DNA of 64,000 bases from PALSA-607 sp036509315 (GCA_036509315.1 DATCFU010000172.1:1-64000); one strand, 5' to 3'. Shown: positions 16,717 through 26,236, numbered from the stretch's first letter. A program made the numbers and translations. Notes: generated by a model not told the origin, from the sequence alone.

Positions 16717-19158
16717 ATGGCACGCAAAACCGCATCCACACCGCCGCCTCCTCCGTCGTCCGAACAAATTGTCGACATCGACGTCGCCGAGGAGATGCGC
16801 GGCAGTTACCTCGAGTACGCGTACTCGGTCATCTACAGCCGGGCACTCCCCGACGCTCGCGACGGCCTGAAGCCGGTCCATCGGCGGATCCTGTTCCAGA
16901 TGGCCGCCATGGGGTTGCGGCCCGATCGTCCGCACGTGAAATGCGCGCGCGTCGTCGGCGACGTCATGGGCAAGCTGCACCCGCACGGTGACACCGCGAT
17001 CTACGACGCGTTGGTGCGCATGGCGCAGCCGTTCTCGATGCGGGTGCCGCTCGTCGACGGGCACGGCAACTTTGGCTCGCTGGGCGGCGACGATCCGCCG
17101 GCGGCCTACCGTTACACGGAGTGCCGCCTTGAGAGTGCCGCCGAGTTGATGACCGACGGCCTGAACGAAGAAGTCGTCGCGTTCGGACCCAATTATGACG
17201 GTCAGGAGGAAGAACCGTCGGTGCTGCCGGCGGCGTTCCCGAACCTGCTCGTGAACGGCGCGGCCGGAATCGCCGTCGGCATGGCCACCAACATGGCCCC
17301 GCACAACCTGGTCGAGGTCATCGCAGCGGCCAGGCACCTCATTAGTAAGCCCACCGCGAGCCTCGACGACTTGATGCGTTTCGTGCCAGGCCCCGATCTG
17401 CCGACCGGCGGCAAGATTGTCGGCCTCGACGGTGTCCGTGAAGCGTATGAGACCGGGCGCGGAGTGTTTCGGATCAGAGCCACCGCCAAGGTCACGGACG
17501 TTCGACCGCGGAAGCGGGGCATCGTCGTCACCGAGCTGCCTTACGGCGTCGGTCCGGAAAAGGTGATCTCGAAAATCAAGGACCTCGTACATTCGCGCAA
17601 GCTCCAAGGGATTGCCGACGTGCGCGACCTCACCGACCGCGAACATGGCTTGCAACTTGTCATCGAGGTGAAGAACGGCTTCAACGCCGAAGCGATCCTC
17701 GACGAGCTCTATCGACTCACACCGATGGAAGACACGTTCGGCGTCAACAACGTCGCGCTCGTCGACGGCCAGCCGCTCACGCTCGGGTTAAAGGAACTGC
17801 TCGAGGTCTACGTCGATCACCGCTTCGAAGTCGTGCGGCGACGTTCCACCTATCGCCGGCGCCGGCGCGAAGAACAAATCCATCTCGTGCTCGGACGTCT
17901 CATCGCGATCCTCAATATCGACGAAGTCATCGCGGTGATCCGGACCAGCGACGACACTGCCGGTGCTCGTACCCGGCTGATGGAGGCCTTCGACCTCAGC
18001 GAGATCCAGGCCAACGACATCCTCGAGTTGCCCTTGCGGCGGCTCACCAAGTTCTCCCGTTTGGAGCTGGAAAAGGAGCGCGATCAACTCACCCGCGAGA
18101 TCACCGAACTGACGGCAATTCTTGAATCCGACGAGCTGTTGCGAACGGTCGTCTCTGACGAGCTCGGCGAAGTCGCCAAGAAGTTCGGGACGCCGCGACG
18201 CACCGTTCTGCTCGAGTCCGCCGGAGTGCCTGCAGCGGCGGTGCCACTAGAGGTAACGGACGACCCTTGCCTCGTGCTGCTTTCCGTGACGGGTCTGCTC
18301 GCCCGCGCGCAACGCAGCGATGCATCCACGGTAAGCGAAGGACGGTCGCGGCACGATGCCATCGCGTCGACCGTGCTGTCAACCGCGCGCGGGGAGGTGG
18401 GCGTCGTCACCTCATTCGGTCGGATGATCCGACTCTCGGTGCTTGAACTGCCCGCCCTGCCCCCAACAGCAGGGCCGCCCACGTTGGCAGGTGGCGCTCC
18501 GGTCAGCGAGTTCGTGGACCTGGAGAAGAACGAGAAGGTCCTCGCGCTCTCGACCCTGGGCGCAGATTCGCTCGGTGTCGCTCTCGGTACGGCGTCGGGT
18601 GTGGTAAAGAGGGTGCTGCCCGACTATCCGTCGAACAAGGACTCGTTCGAACTGATTGGTCTCAAGGACGGCGACACAGTGATGGGAGCCGTCGAGCTCG
18701 CCGGTACAGACGACGATCTGGTGTTCATCACCTCCGACGCGCAGTTGCTGCGGTTCGACGCAACAGGTGTGCGCCCCCAGGGCCGCGCGGCGGGGGGAAT
18801 GGCGGGCGTCCGGCTCGCAGCGGGTGCGCATGTCGTCTTCTTCGGTGCCGTAGGGCACGACGCCGATGCTCTCGTTGTCACGATCGCCGGCTCGTCGGCG
18901 GCACTGCCAGGAACCGATGCCGGGACGGTGAAAGTGGCCCTCTACTCCGAGTACCCGCCGAAGGGTCGGGCTACCGGCGGGGTGCGCTGCCACCGATTCC
19001 TTCGCGGCGAGGACACCCTCTTGCTTGGGTGGGTCGGACCACGACCGGCGAAGGCGACGGCCGGCTCAGGCGTCGCGATCGAACTCCCTGCGGCCAACGG
19101 TCGCCGCGACGGCTCCGGCACGCCGCTGCCCGCGCCAGTGCTGGCCGTCGGGAACTGA
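16717..19158 (+). CDS. parC: DNA topoisomerase IV subunit A (GyrA/ParC family)
   Basis: This 813-residue type IIA topoisomerase breakage-reunion subunit contains RALPDARDGLKPVHRRILF, KLHPHGDTAIYDALVRMAQP and the catalytic Tyr in AAYRYTECRL. It forms an A2B2 complex with the ParE-like protein encoded at 22608-24731 to decatenate chromosomes. The C-terminal half has GyrA-type beta-pinwheel repeats, but only a degenerate GyrA box (QGRAAGG), which favours topoisomerase IV over gyrase. The residue equivalent to E. coli GyrA Ser83 is Thr here (HGDT). The ATG at 16717 starts MARKTASTPPPP; the open frame extends upstream into the divergent M48 gene. Confidence 0.88.
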   Translation: MARKTASTPPPPPSSEQIVDIDVAEEMRGSYLEYAYSVIYSRALPDARDGLKPVHRRILFQMAAMGLRPDRPHVKCARVVGDVMGKLHPHGDTAIYDALVRMAQPFSMRVPLVDGHGNFGSLGGDDPPAAYRYTECRLESAAELMTDGLNEEVVAFGPNYDGQEEEPSVLPAAFPNLLVNGAAGIAVGMATNMAPHNLVEVIAAARHLISKPTASLDDLMRFVPGPDLPTGGKIVGLDGVREAYETGRGVFRIRATAKVTDVRPRKRGIVVTELPYGVGPEKVISKIKDLVHSRKLQGIADVRDLTDREHGLQLVIEVKNGFNAEAILDELYRLTPMEDTFGVNNVALVDGQPLTLGLKELLEVYVDHRFEVVRRRSTYRRRRREEQIHLVLGRLIAILNIDEVIAVIRTSDDTAGARTRLMEAFDLSEIQANDILELPLRRLTKFSRLELEKERDQLTREITELTAILESDELLRTVVSDELGEVAKKFGTPRRTVLLESAGVPAAAVPLEVTDDPCLVLLSVTGLLARAQRSDASTVSEGRSRHDAIASTVLSTARGEVGVVTSFGRMIRLSVLELPALPPTAGPPTLAGGAPVSEFVDLEKNEKVLALSTLGADSLGVALGTASGVVKRVLPDYPSNKDSFELIGLKDGDTVMGAVELAGTDDDLVFITSDAQLLRFDATGVRPQGRAAGGMAGVRLAAGAHVVFFGAVGHDADALVVTIAGSSAALPGTDAGTVKVALYSEYPPKGRATGGVRCHRFLRGEDTLLLGWVGPRPAKATAGSGVAIELPAANGRRDGSGTPLPAPVLAVGN

Positions 19159-19245
19159 CTAACGGTCGGCACTATCGGAGTTAGAATCGCCTTACCAACA
19201 CGCCCGCGCCTGGCTGCGGACGCGCACGAACGGGGAGGCGTCGTC

Positions 19246-20289
19246 TTGGAGCCACATCACCTTCTGCAAACACAGTGGGTAGTTGTCGGGCTCGACAACG
19301 GCGGCACGTGTAACAACGCGACCGTCTTGACCGACTCGGGGGACTTCCTCGTCGACCGCCTGGTCGAGAATCCGAGCCGTGTCAACGACGGCCCGGACAT
19401 CGCAGTGGTCAGCCTGGCCGCGAGCTTCGAGACAATCCTCGACCTCACCGGCACACCCCGATCCAGCGTGCGGGCCATCGGCCTCGACACCCCAGGCCCG
19501 GCGAGCGCAGACGGCGTCATCTCTTCGAAGGGCGCGACGAACTTCTCTGAAGCGGGTTGGCACGGCTTCGACTTCCGCAGCGCGCTTGAGGCGTACACCG
19601 GCGTACCTGTCGTCTACAACAACGACGGCAACGCAGCCGCGCTCTATGCCCACTACCAATACTTTGGCGACGACGCTTCGCAGCGCTCTTCGGTGGCGGC
19701 GATCGTCGGCACCGGCCTTGGCGGCGGGGTTGTCGAAGCGGGCCGGGTGGTCAAAGGCGCGGCCGGCATGGCCGGCGAGCTCGGTCATGTTCATATCCCG
19801 ATGGAAGGGCTGCTCGCCGAGGGCCAGCCGGTGCCATCGTGCAACTGTGGCTTTTCCGCAGACGGAGAGAGCGTGGCATCACTGTCGGCTATCGAGAACA
19901 ACCTGCTGCCGTACTGGTTGACGCGCTACCCGGATCATCCCCTGGCGAACCTCGACCGCCGAACGGCGGCCCGCAAGGTGCGCGGACTTGCCGAACAAGG
20001 CGATCCGCTCGCACTGGAAATCTTTCAACAGCAGGCGATGGCCATCGGCCGGTTGTTCACTATCGCCAGCAACTTCACCGATCCGAACGCCTACTTCGTC
20101 GGTGGCGGCGTGGTCGAGACGACCTCCGAGTTTCGCGAATGGTTTCTCGCGCGAGTGAGAGCGAACACCGCCCTGCGCGGCGAGCAAATCGACGTTGCGC
20201 ACTTTGCCGTCGTTCCCGATCTCGACATGGCGGGCGCGCGCGGCGCGGCGATCGCCGCCCGCACGATCGTCATCGGCGACGGCCCGTAG
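19246..20289 (+). CDS. ROK family sugar kinase-like protein
   Basis: This 347-residue ROK protein starts at TTG, seven bases after GGGGAGG, the best ribosome site nearby. ATP-site motifs are VVGLDNGGTCNNATV (a D-N-G-G-T variant of the usual D-I-G-G-T), IGLDTPGPAS, NNDGNAAALYAH (catalytic Asp) and IVGTGLGGGVV. The zinc signature reads CNCGFSADGE where the family usually has C-x-C-G-x-x-G-C-x-E, so the third cysteine is Asp. No DNA-binding domain is present, so it is a kinase-type rather than a NagC-type regulator. Glucose or an N-acyl sugar is the likely substrate class. It follows parC by 87 bp and is convergent with the gamma-lyase gene. Confidence 0.82.
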   Translation: MEPHHLLQTQWVVVGLDNGGTCNNATVLTDSGDFLVDRLVENPSRVNDGPDIAVVSLAASFETILDLTGTPRSSVRAIGLDTPGPASADGVISSKGATNFSEAGWHGFDFRSALEAYTGVPVVYNNDGNAAALYAHYQYFGDDASQRSSVAAIVGTGLGGGVVEAGRVVKGAAGMAGELGHVHIPMEGLLAEGQPVPSCNCGFSADGESVASLSAIENNLLPYWLTRYPDHPLANLDRRTAARKVRGLAEQGDPLALEIFQQQAMAIGRLFTIASNFTDPNAYFVGGGVVETTSEFREWFLARVRANTALRGEQIDVAHFAVVPDLDMAGARGAAIAARTIVIGDGP

Positions 20290-20295
20290 GAACGG

Positions 20296-21420
20296 CTACG
20301 CGGCGCCCGCGACGTCGAGCGCCTGAGTTACATCCGCGATCAAGTCAGCCGTGTCCTCGCCGCCGCAGCTGAACCTGATGAAGCCAGGCGGCACATCGTC
20401 ACCGCCCCATCGCGCTCGGCGTTCCGCCGTGCTGTGCAGTCCTCCGAAACTCGTCGCGATGGCAACGATCTGCAACGCTGCGAGGAATCTCTCCGCGACC
20501 GTTTCGTCAGCCAGTGTGAATGACACGAGCCCGCCCGGCCGCCGCATCTGAGAAATTGCAATGTCATAGGACGGGTCACCGGGCAGCCACGGGTAGCGCA
20601 CCGAGGCGACCCGAGGGTGAGTCGCCAGGAACTGTGCGAGAGCGAGCGCGTTGTCACCTTGGCGGGCCAGCCGCAGGTCGAGGGTCATCAGCGAGCGGTG
20701 GGCCAGCCATGCTTCGAAGACCCCTGGAACTCCGCCGGTACTCGATCGCCACGCGCGGATGACGTCCGCGCGATCGGCGTCGCGGCAGGCTACGTGCCCA
20801 AGGACCAGGTCACTGTGCCCTGCCAACGCCTTCGTGTCGCTTGCCACCGAGTAGTCAGCGCCGAGGACAAGTGGCTGTTGCCCCAATGCGGTCGCTGTGG
20901 TGTTGTCGACGGCGAGGGCGGCCCCAGCTGCGTGCGCCGCGTCACTCAGCACGCTGATGTCACTGACATCGAGCTTTGGGTTGCTCGGGCTCTCGAGCCA
21001 TACCAGCTTCGCCCCGGCGAGATGCGCGCCGACATCCGCCGACGGCACGAGGCGAACCTCGACGCCGATCTCGGCGAGAACTCCCTGCGCGAGGCGACGA
21101 GTTGCGTAGTAGCAGTCATCGGCCATCACGAGAACGTCGCCCGGCCGAAGCGTTGACTGCAGCACCGCCGAAACCGCAGCGATGCCCGACGAGAACGACA
21201 CCACCTCGCCCACTTCGAGTTCGCCGAGTGCGGCTTCCCACGCGCTCCACGTCGGATTGGTGAGCCGGCCGTATTGGTAAGGACCATGCGGTTCACCGGT
21301 CAGGTGGTACGTCGAGGCGAAGACAGGGCTGGCGCCCAGCGGCGTCCCGTCCTCGCCCTTGGGCATGCCCGCATGGATCGCCCGCGTGCCGTCACCGAGT
21401 TCCCGACCGTCGCTGCCCAT
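20296..21420 (-). CDS. Trans-sulfuration PLP enzyme (cystathionine gamma-lyase-like)
   Basis: This 374-residue member of the Cys/Met metabolism PLP family starts GDGTRAIHAGMPKGEDGTPLGASPVFASTYHL. It carries the PLP-binding Lys in SVASDTKALAGHSDLVLGHV (about 203), the substrate-gripping YQYGRLTNPT, and ATSFGGLHSTAE near the C-terminus. Family members catalyse gamma- or beta-elimination or replacement on cystathionine, homoserine esters or methionine. The absence of an obvious partner gene prevents a choice, though cystathionine gamma-lyase is most likely. It is convergent with the ROK gene and divergent from the Tat-exported esterase. Confidence 0.84.
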   Translation of the reverse strand: MGSDGRELGDGTRAIHAGMPKGEDGTPLGASPVFASTYHLTGEPHGPYQYGRLTNPTWSAWEAALGELEVGEVVSFSSGIAAVSAVLQSTLRPGDVLVMADDCYYATRRLAQGVLAEIGVEVRLVPSADVGAHLAGAKLVWLESPSNPKLDVSDISVLSDAAHAAGAALAVDNTTATALGQQPLVLGADYSVASDTKALAGHSDLVLGHVACRDADRADVIRAWRSSTGGVPGVFEAWLAHRSLMTLDLRLARQGDNALALAQFLATHPRVASVRYPWLPGDPSYDIAISQMRRPGGLVSFTLADETVAERFLAALQIVAIATSFGGLHSTAERRARWGGDDVPPGFIRFSCGGEDTADLIADVTQALDVAGAA

Positions 21421-21514
21421 GGTCGCCAGTGTGCCGCACCACGTCTGTCATCCAATTCACCTGCTCGCACGTCTGCCATGCGACGACCCAACCGCCTGCG
21501 ATCGGGAGCCGCGT

Positions 21515-22426
21515 ATGGTCTCGCGCCGAACGTTCTTGCTCGGTGCGCTCGGCACCGCGGTGCTCGCAGCTGGAGGCTCGGTCGCTGCGATCGAGGACGG
21601 CGTGTTGCCCGGTCGCACGCGGCTTGCCGATCTGACGGGCGCCTGTGACGTTGACGCGGTTCCGGCCTCAGCCCCGGTAGGCGCCATCACGAGCGGACGG
21701 TTCGCGTCGTCGGCGCGCGGTCGTGATGTCGGCTGGTCACTGGCCCTGCCGCCTGGTCACACCGCCGGGTTGGGACTGCCGGTCGCACTGATCCTGCACG
21801 GCCGCGGCGGCAACCACTCCAGCGGTTTCACTGAATTGAAGCTGCACCAGTTCCTCGCGGCGTACACGCGAGGCGGCGGTACGCCGTTTGCACTTGCCGC
21901 CATCGACGGTGGGGATAGTTATTGGCATCCACGCAACAACGGCGACAACCCGCTGCGAATGATCGTCCAGGAGTTTCTGCCGAGGCTCGGCGCCCTGGGC
22001 ATACGCACCGACATCATCGCCGTGCTGGGCTGGTCGATGGGTGGGTTCGGAGCACTGCTTGTCGCCCGCGAAGCCAACCGAGGCACGCTTTCAGGCATGG
22101 GCACATCGGGCCGCCCGGCGGTGGTCGCCGCCGCTGCCAGTAGCCCCGCGCTGTTCGCCTCGTATCACGCGAGCGCGAGTGGCGCGTTCGACAACGCTGC
22201 CGACTTCGCAAGGTATGGCGACCTCGTGCCTGAGCCCGACGCCGGCAAGACATCACTGTACGTCGGGTGCGGAGCCACCGACGCGTTCACTGGGGAGACC
22301 CGACGATATCGAGCGAATGCGTCGCCGCCACCGGCTGGCGGCATCTCGAAGGGCTGCCACACCAATGGCTATTGGCGATCGGTCGCCGCCGCACAGATCA
22401 GCTTCGTGGGCAGCCAACTCGCATGA
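21515..22426 (+). CDS. Tat-exported alpha/beta-hydrolase (esterase-like)
   Basis: This 303-residue protein has a twin-arginine signal at the start (VSRRTFLLGALGTAVLAAGG), so it is exported folded through Tat. The mature part has the alpha/beta-hydrolase HGRGG oxyanion region and the nucleophile elbow GWSMGGFG (Ser near 175). An Asp near 258 (GATDAFT) and His in KGCHTNGYW (about 284) complete a plausible triad. It resembles the esterase D/antigen 85-like putative esterases. Alternative starts upstream would bury the Tat signal, so I take the ATG at 21515, preceded by GGGAG. Substrate unknown; a cell-envelope ester is possible. Confidence 0.83.
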   Translation: MVSRRTFLLGALGTAVLAAGGSVAAIEDGVLPGRTRLADLTGACDVDAVPASAPVGAITSGRFASSARGRDVGWSLALPPGHTAGLGLPVALILHGRGGNHSSGFTELKLHQFLAAYTRGGGTPFALAAIDGGDSYWHPRNNGDNPLRMIVQEFLPRLGALGIRTDIIAVLGWSMGGFGALLVAREANRGTLSGMGTSGRPAVVAAAASSPALFASYHASASGAFDNAADFARYGDLVPEPDAGKTSLYVGCGATDAFTGETRRYRANASPPPAGGISKGCHTNGYWRSVAAAQISFVGSQLA

Positions 22427-22607
22427 GGTTGCCAGGACTGAATCAAATCCGGAGCGGCAGCGAACCGACAGGCGCCGAGATGTGTCTTAAACGTGGGAGC
22501 CGCAGGGTTGCCGGCCGCACACGGGGGTGGTGGCCGGCGCCTCGTGGTTGGGATCGACCTCGCTGGACGGGTGGCAGCCATCGATGGCCCGCAGGTACCG
22601 ATCAAAC

Positions 22608-24731
22608 TCAGGTGTCGATGCGGGCCCGATCGAGAAGCGCCGCAGAGTCGACGATGAACTCTTTGCGTGGCGCGACGTCATTTCCCATCAGTAGCTCGAA
22701 GACGTTGTCGGCGACTTCGGCGTCTTCGAGCCGGATCCGCCTCAACACGCGACGGCCCGGCTCCATCGTCGTCTCCGCCAGCTGATCGGCGTCCATCTCT
22801 CCGAGGCCCTTGTATCGCTGTGGGTTCTTATACTTCTTACCCTTCTTCTCCAGGTCGAGGAGCAGGCGGCGCATCTCGGCGTCGCTGTAGGTGTAGACGG
22901 GCTCCTTGACGCCAACGACCTCGATGCGGTGCAGCGGTGGAACGGCGGCGAACACCCGGCCGGAGTCGAGCAGCGGCCGCATGTAGCGGTAGAACAACGT
23001 CAATAACAGGCAACGGATGTGTGCACCGTCGACGTCGGCATCGGTCATCACGATGACCTTGCCGTAGCGAGCCGCATCGAGATCGAACGTGCGCCCGGAG
23101 CCGGCGCCGATGACCTGGATGATCGATGCGCACTCTGCATTGCCCAACATGTCGCCGACAGCCGCCCGCTGCACGTTGAGGATCTTGCCGCGGATCGGCA
23201 GCAGGGCCTGGAACTCGCTTTTGCGTGCGAGCTTGGCGGTGCCTAGAGCAGAGTCGCCCTCGACGATGAACAGTTCGGTGCGGTCGACGTCCTCGCTACG
23301 GCAATCAGCCAGCTTCGCGGGCAGGGACGACGATTCGAGCGCATTCTTGCGGCGCTGCGCCTCTTTGGTGGCGCGGGCGGCCAGCCGGGTCTTCGACGCG
23401 GCGGCGACCTTTTCGAGCAACGCCCGCGCGTACTGCTTGTCACCGCGCTTCGTGCTGGTGAGAAACGCCTTCAGTTCGCGGCCGACAACATCGGCAACGA
23501 TCTTCGACGCAGCAGGCGTGCCGAGAACCTCTTTTGTTTGTCCCTCGAATTGTGGCTCGGCCACCCGCACGGTCACCACCGCGGTGAGCCCCTCGAGGAT
23601 GTCTTCCTTGATGACCGGGTCATCGTTGACCTTGAGCAGCTTGGTGGCCCGCAACTGCTCGTTCATGACCTTCACGAGTGCGCGTTCGAAACCCGCGACA
23701 TGCGTGCCGCCCTTCGGCGTCGCAATGATGTTCACGAACGACTTCGCGATGGTCTCGTAGCCCACGCCCCACCGCAGTGCCACATCAACGTCGAGGTCGC
23801 GCTGAACGTCGGTGGCGGTCATGTGCCCGGCGTCGTCGAGCATCGGCACCGTCTCATCGAACGAGCCCGAACCCGTGAGCCGCAACGTGTCGGTGATGCC
23901 GGTGTCGGGCGCAAGGAAATCGACGAAGTCGCGCAAGCCGCCGGCGTAACGGAACGACTCCTCGCTGGGCTCATTGCCCTTGGCGGTTCGTTCGTCGCGA
24001 ACCGAGATCGTCAGGCTCGGGACCAAGAATGCGGTTTGCCGGGCACGTTCGAGCAATGGGGCTAGCTCGACCGCCGCATCCTTCGTGAAGATCTGCCGGT
24101 CGGGATAGAACCGGGTGCGGGTGCCGGTGATCTTCTTCGCGATCCGCTTGGTCTTAGTCAGGCCCGACCGTTCGGTGAATTTGGCCTCACCACCATCGCC
24201 AACAAAGACGCCCGGCTTGCCCCGACGAAAACTCATGGCATGTGTTGCTCCGTCGCGGTCGACCTCGATGTCGAGCCGGACAGACAACGCGTTGACGACG
24301 CTCGCACCAACGCCGTGCAGGCCACCAGTCGCGTTGTAAGAGCCTCCGCCGAACTTCCCGCCGGCGTGCAACTTAGTCATCACGACCTCGACACCTGACA
24401 GCTTCGTCTTGGGCTCGATGTCGACCGGGATCCCACGGCCGTCGTCGCGCACCTCGACCGAGCCGTCGTCGCGCAACACGATGTCGATCCTTGTGCAGTA
24501 GCCGACGAGCGCCTCGTCAACAGAGTTGTCGATGATCTCCCACACGCAATGCATCAGCCCACGACTGTCGGTTGAACCGATGTACATGCCGGGGCGCTTG
24601 CGAACGGCCTCGAGACCCTCGAGGACCAGCAGATGCCGTGCCGTGTAGTCGGAGCCTTGCCCGCCGGTGAGCAGCGAGCCTGCAGCACTGCTTGGTCCTG
24701 CAGGGCCGTTCAGTTGGGTCAAAGCCGTCAC
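22608..24731 (-). CDS. parE: DNA topoisomerase IV subunit B (GyrB/ParE family)
   Basis: This 707-residue ATPase subunit has a GHKL ATP-binding domain (EIIDNSVDEALVG, VRDDGRGIPV, GGKFGGGSYNATGGLHGVGASVVNALS), a transducer domain, and a TOPRIM domain (LFIVEGDSALGTAK, MTDADVDGAHIRCLLLTLFYRYM). The C-terminus contains the usual KGLGEMDADQLAETTM block. It partners the ParC-like protein at 16717-19158; the two genes lie on opposite strands about 3.4 kb apart. The start MTALTQLNG is the first ATG of the frame. Distinguishing ParE from GyrB rests on the ParC-like partner and on the expectation that gyrB/gyrA lie near the origin elsewhere. Confidence 0.88.
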   Translation of the reverse strand: MTALTQLNGPAGPSSAAGSLLTGGQGSDYTARHLLVLEGLEAVRKRPGMYIGSTDSRGLMHCVWEIIDNSVDEALVGYCTRIDIVLRDDGSVEVRDDGRGIPVDIEPKTKLSGVEVVMTKLHAGGKFGGGSYNATGGLHGVGASVVNALSVRLDIEVDRDGATHAMSFRRGKPGVFVGDGGEAKFTERSGLTKTKRIAKKITGTRTRFYPDRQIFTKDAAVELAPLLERARQTAFLVPSLTISVRDERTAKGNEPSEESFRYAGGLRDFVDFLAPDTGITDTLRLTGSGSFDETVPMLDDAGHMTATDVQRDLDVDVALRWGVGYETIAKSFVNIIATPKGGTHVAGFERALVKVMNEQLRATKLLKVNDDPVIKEDILEGLTAVVTVRVAEPQFEGQTKEVLGTPAASKIVADVVGRELKAFLTSTKRGDKQYARALLEKVAAASKTRLAARATKEAQRRKNALESSSLPAKLADCRSEDVDRTELFIVEGDSALGTAKLARKSEFQALLPIRGKILNVQRAAVGDMLGNAECASIIQVIGAGSGRTFDLDAARYGKVIVMTDADVDGAHIRCLLLTLFYRYMRPLLDSGRVFAAVPPLHRIEVVGVKEPVYTYSDAEMRRLLLDLEKKGKKYKNPQRYKGLGEMDADQLAETTMEPGRRVLRRIRLEDAEVADNVFELLMGNDVAPRKEFIVDSAALLDRARIDT

Positions 24732-24811
24732 GCGGTGGATCCTGCGCTTTCTCGCGGGTGCCTGTGCAGGCTACCGGGCACGGCCGGCGGCGGAGGCCCT
24801 GGCGCGCCGGG

Positions 24812-25540
24812 TTAGCTGGCAGCGGCGATCCGAACCGCGTCGGTCACCCGGAAGTGCAAGGCCTGGAGTGCCGCGATCGCAGCGGTCTTCGGTGCGCCGC
24901 ACTGATCCGTCGGGATCGCCACGTTGATAGCGGCACCTGCCGAGTCGACAAGCTCGAACCACGGCACCAAAATCCGAAAGTCCGGGCACATGATGCCGCT
25001 CGGCATCGGATCGGACGGCGCACGCAGGTCTGCCAGGAACGGACCAAGCCCCGAATCGGCGACCTCCGCCTGCTGCACCGACCAAGTGCCTAGACCCGGA
25101 TAGCTGCGCTGGACTATCTCGCAGCGCACGACAGCCTTGATCGCAAGGCTCGGTTCGAGCGACTTAGGTGACGGCGACGTCGGCTGCCCAAGTGACGCGG
25201 GATCCGGGCACGCCAGCCCGGCCACCACCGTCAGGGCGTGGGTTCCGCGAGGCGGCACGCTTGTGCCGGCGGTGGGCGACGGGGTTGTGGAGGTCGACGG
25301 TGACGTGACGGGTGGGGCGGAGGTGACGGACGGCGACCCGCTCATCAGGCCCGTCGGCATCGCAAATGCCGAGCGTGCCGGCGCAGCCGGCGCACTGCTG
25401 AGCTGGGTACCAGCCGATGCGGACGGCAGCTTGGACGGCGTCGTACCCGCCATACTGCGGTGACTCGAGCAGCCTGCGACCGTTGCCGCCAACATCCCGG
25501 CCAGCGCCGTGACCACAGCCCGCGACGTCGTCCGCTTCAC
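24812..25540 (-). CDS. Putative lipoprotein, 242 residues
   Basis: The N-terminus MKRTTSRAVVTALAGMLAATVAGCSS is a Sec signal ending in a lipobox (TVAGC), so the protein should be lipid-anchored outside the cytoplasmic membrane after Cys24. A Ser/Thr/Pro-rich linker (about 25-105) resembles a surface-exposed spacer. The globular part (about 105-242) contains four cysteines (ACPDP, VRCEI, IMCPDF, DQCGAP), which could form two disulfides. I recognise no domain. It is upstream of parE on the same strand, 80 bp apart, but with no reason to share function. Confidence 0.75.
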   Translation of the reverse strand: MKRTTSRAVVTALAGMLAATVAGCSSHRSMAGTTPSKLPSASAGTQLSSAPAAPARSAFAMPTGLMSGSPSVTSAPPVTSPSTSTTPSPTAGTSVPPRGTHALTVVAGLACPDPASLGQPTSPSPKSLEPSLAIKAVVRCEIVQRSYPGLGTWSVQQAEVADSGLGPFLADLRAPSDPMPSGIMCPDFRILVPWFELVDSAGAAINVAIPTDQCGAPKTAAIAALQALHFRVTDAVRIAAAS

Positions 25541-25864
25541 ACTTCACCCCCCGCGCCGCTAAACCCGCCGCCGGGCTTTACCTTGTCGCTCTCACACCCG
25601 ACCTTCACAGTGAACCGCCGGCTTCGGCCGCGCGAATCCTAGGGTGTCATGCACCACAATTTTCTAAGCTCGCGCGCCCGCTGTTCCCGCACGCCTTCGC
25701 GTCCGAGTTCGAGCCCGATTCTCGCCTAACAGCCCGAATCGCGGGGGCGAACTTTGGTCTCGAAGCCCTGATTGGCTCGCCACAAACGGCGAGTTACCAG
25801 CGCCGGGGGAAGTTCTGTGGTGGGCTAGTGGTTGCATGGGGTAGTAAGAGCTGACGAGAGGGAC
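25541..25864. other. Intergenic region, 324 bp
   Basis: This lies between the divergent lipoprotein and DUF7455 genes and must hold both promoters. It is the least GC-rich stretch nearby (for example around 25650-25670 and 25745-25800). A short inverted repeat CTCGCC (25776-25781) / GGCGAG (25788-25793) is present. No open frame with a ribosome site was found. Confidence 0.4.
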
Positions 25865-26098
25865 GTGAAATTGACTCCGCTATTGGCCGAGACACCGCTT
25901 TCGGCTGCTGACCGATGCGACCGCTGTGGCGCCCGTGCCTACCTACGTGCCGTGCTCCCATCCGGAAGCGAGCTACTTTTTTGTGCCCACCATGCGCGCG
26001 AACACGCTGCGGCGTTGAAATCCGTCGCCGTGGAGTTCCACGAGCAAACCGACCACCTCGAAGAGATCCCGCTGACCGCCCCTGACGAGGAGCGCTAA
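25865..26098 (+). CDS. DUF7455 family small zinc-ribbon-like protein
   Basis: This 77-residue protein starts at GTG after GAGAGG. The core ADRCDRCGARAYLRAVLPSGSELLFCAHHAREH has the paired C-x-x-C and C-x-H-H pattern that suggests one bound zinc. I recall this as DUF7455, a common actinobacterial family often found close to parE or sigA; function unknown. The N-terminal tail and the acidic C-terminal tail (HEQTDHLEEIPLTAPDEE) are probably flexible. An upstream TTG at 25832 lengthens the ORF by 11 codons but lacks a ribosome site. A strong terminator follows 30 bp after the stop. Confidence 0.8.
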   Translation: MKLTPLLAETPLSAADRCDRCGARAYLRAVLPSGSELLFCAHHAREHAAALKSVAVEFHEQTDHLEEIPLTAPDEER

Positions 26099-26127
26099 GA
26101 CAGCAAGCGCTCCCAGAGCGCATAGCA

Positions 26128-26160
26128 AGAGAGCCCCAGTCGCATCGACTGGGGCTCTCT
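26128..26160 (+). terminator. Strong hairpin terminator after DUF7455 gene
   Basis: AGAGAGCCCCAGTCG (26128-26142) and its perfect complement (26146-26160) form a 15-bp stem with a CAT loop. The stem is followed by GCTTGTCTTG rather than a long T-run, as is common in high-GC actinobacteria. It should end the DUF7455 transcript. Confidence 0.85.
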
Positions 26161-26180
26161 GCTTGTCTTGCCGGGGCGCC

Positions 26181-26216
26181 GTAGTCCAGCGCGCGCACTT
26201 ACGCGCGCTGGACTAC
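26181..26216. terminator. Second perfect hairpin, probable terminator for the MFS gene
   Basis: GTAGTCCAGCGCGCG (26181-26195) and CGCGCGCTGGACTAC (26202-26216) are exact inverted repeats around a 6-base loop, 21 bp past the stop of the minus-strand exporter. With the previous hairpin it separates two convergent transcripts. Confidence 0.75.
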
Positions 26217-26236
26217 AAGAGTCCCCCCGCTAGCGA

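Noticed and set aside
26181..26216. Possible tRNA-like element
   Set aside because: The symmetrical hairpin lacks a D-arm, anticodon arm and T-arm; it is a simple terminator.
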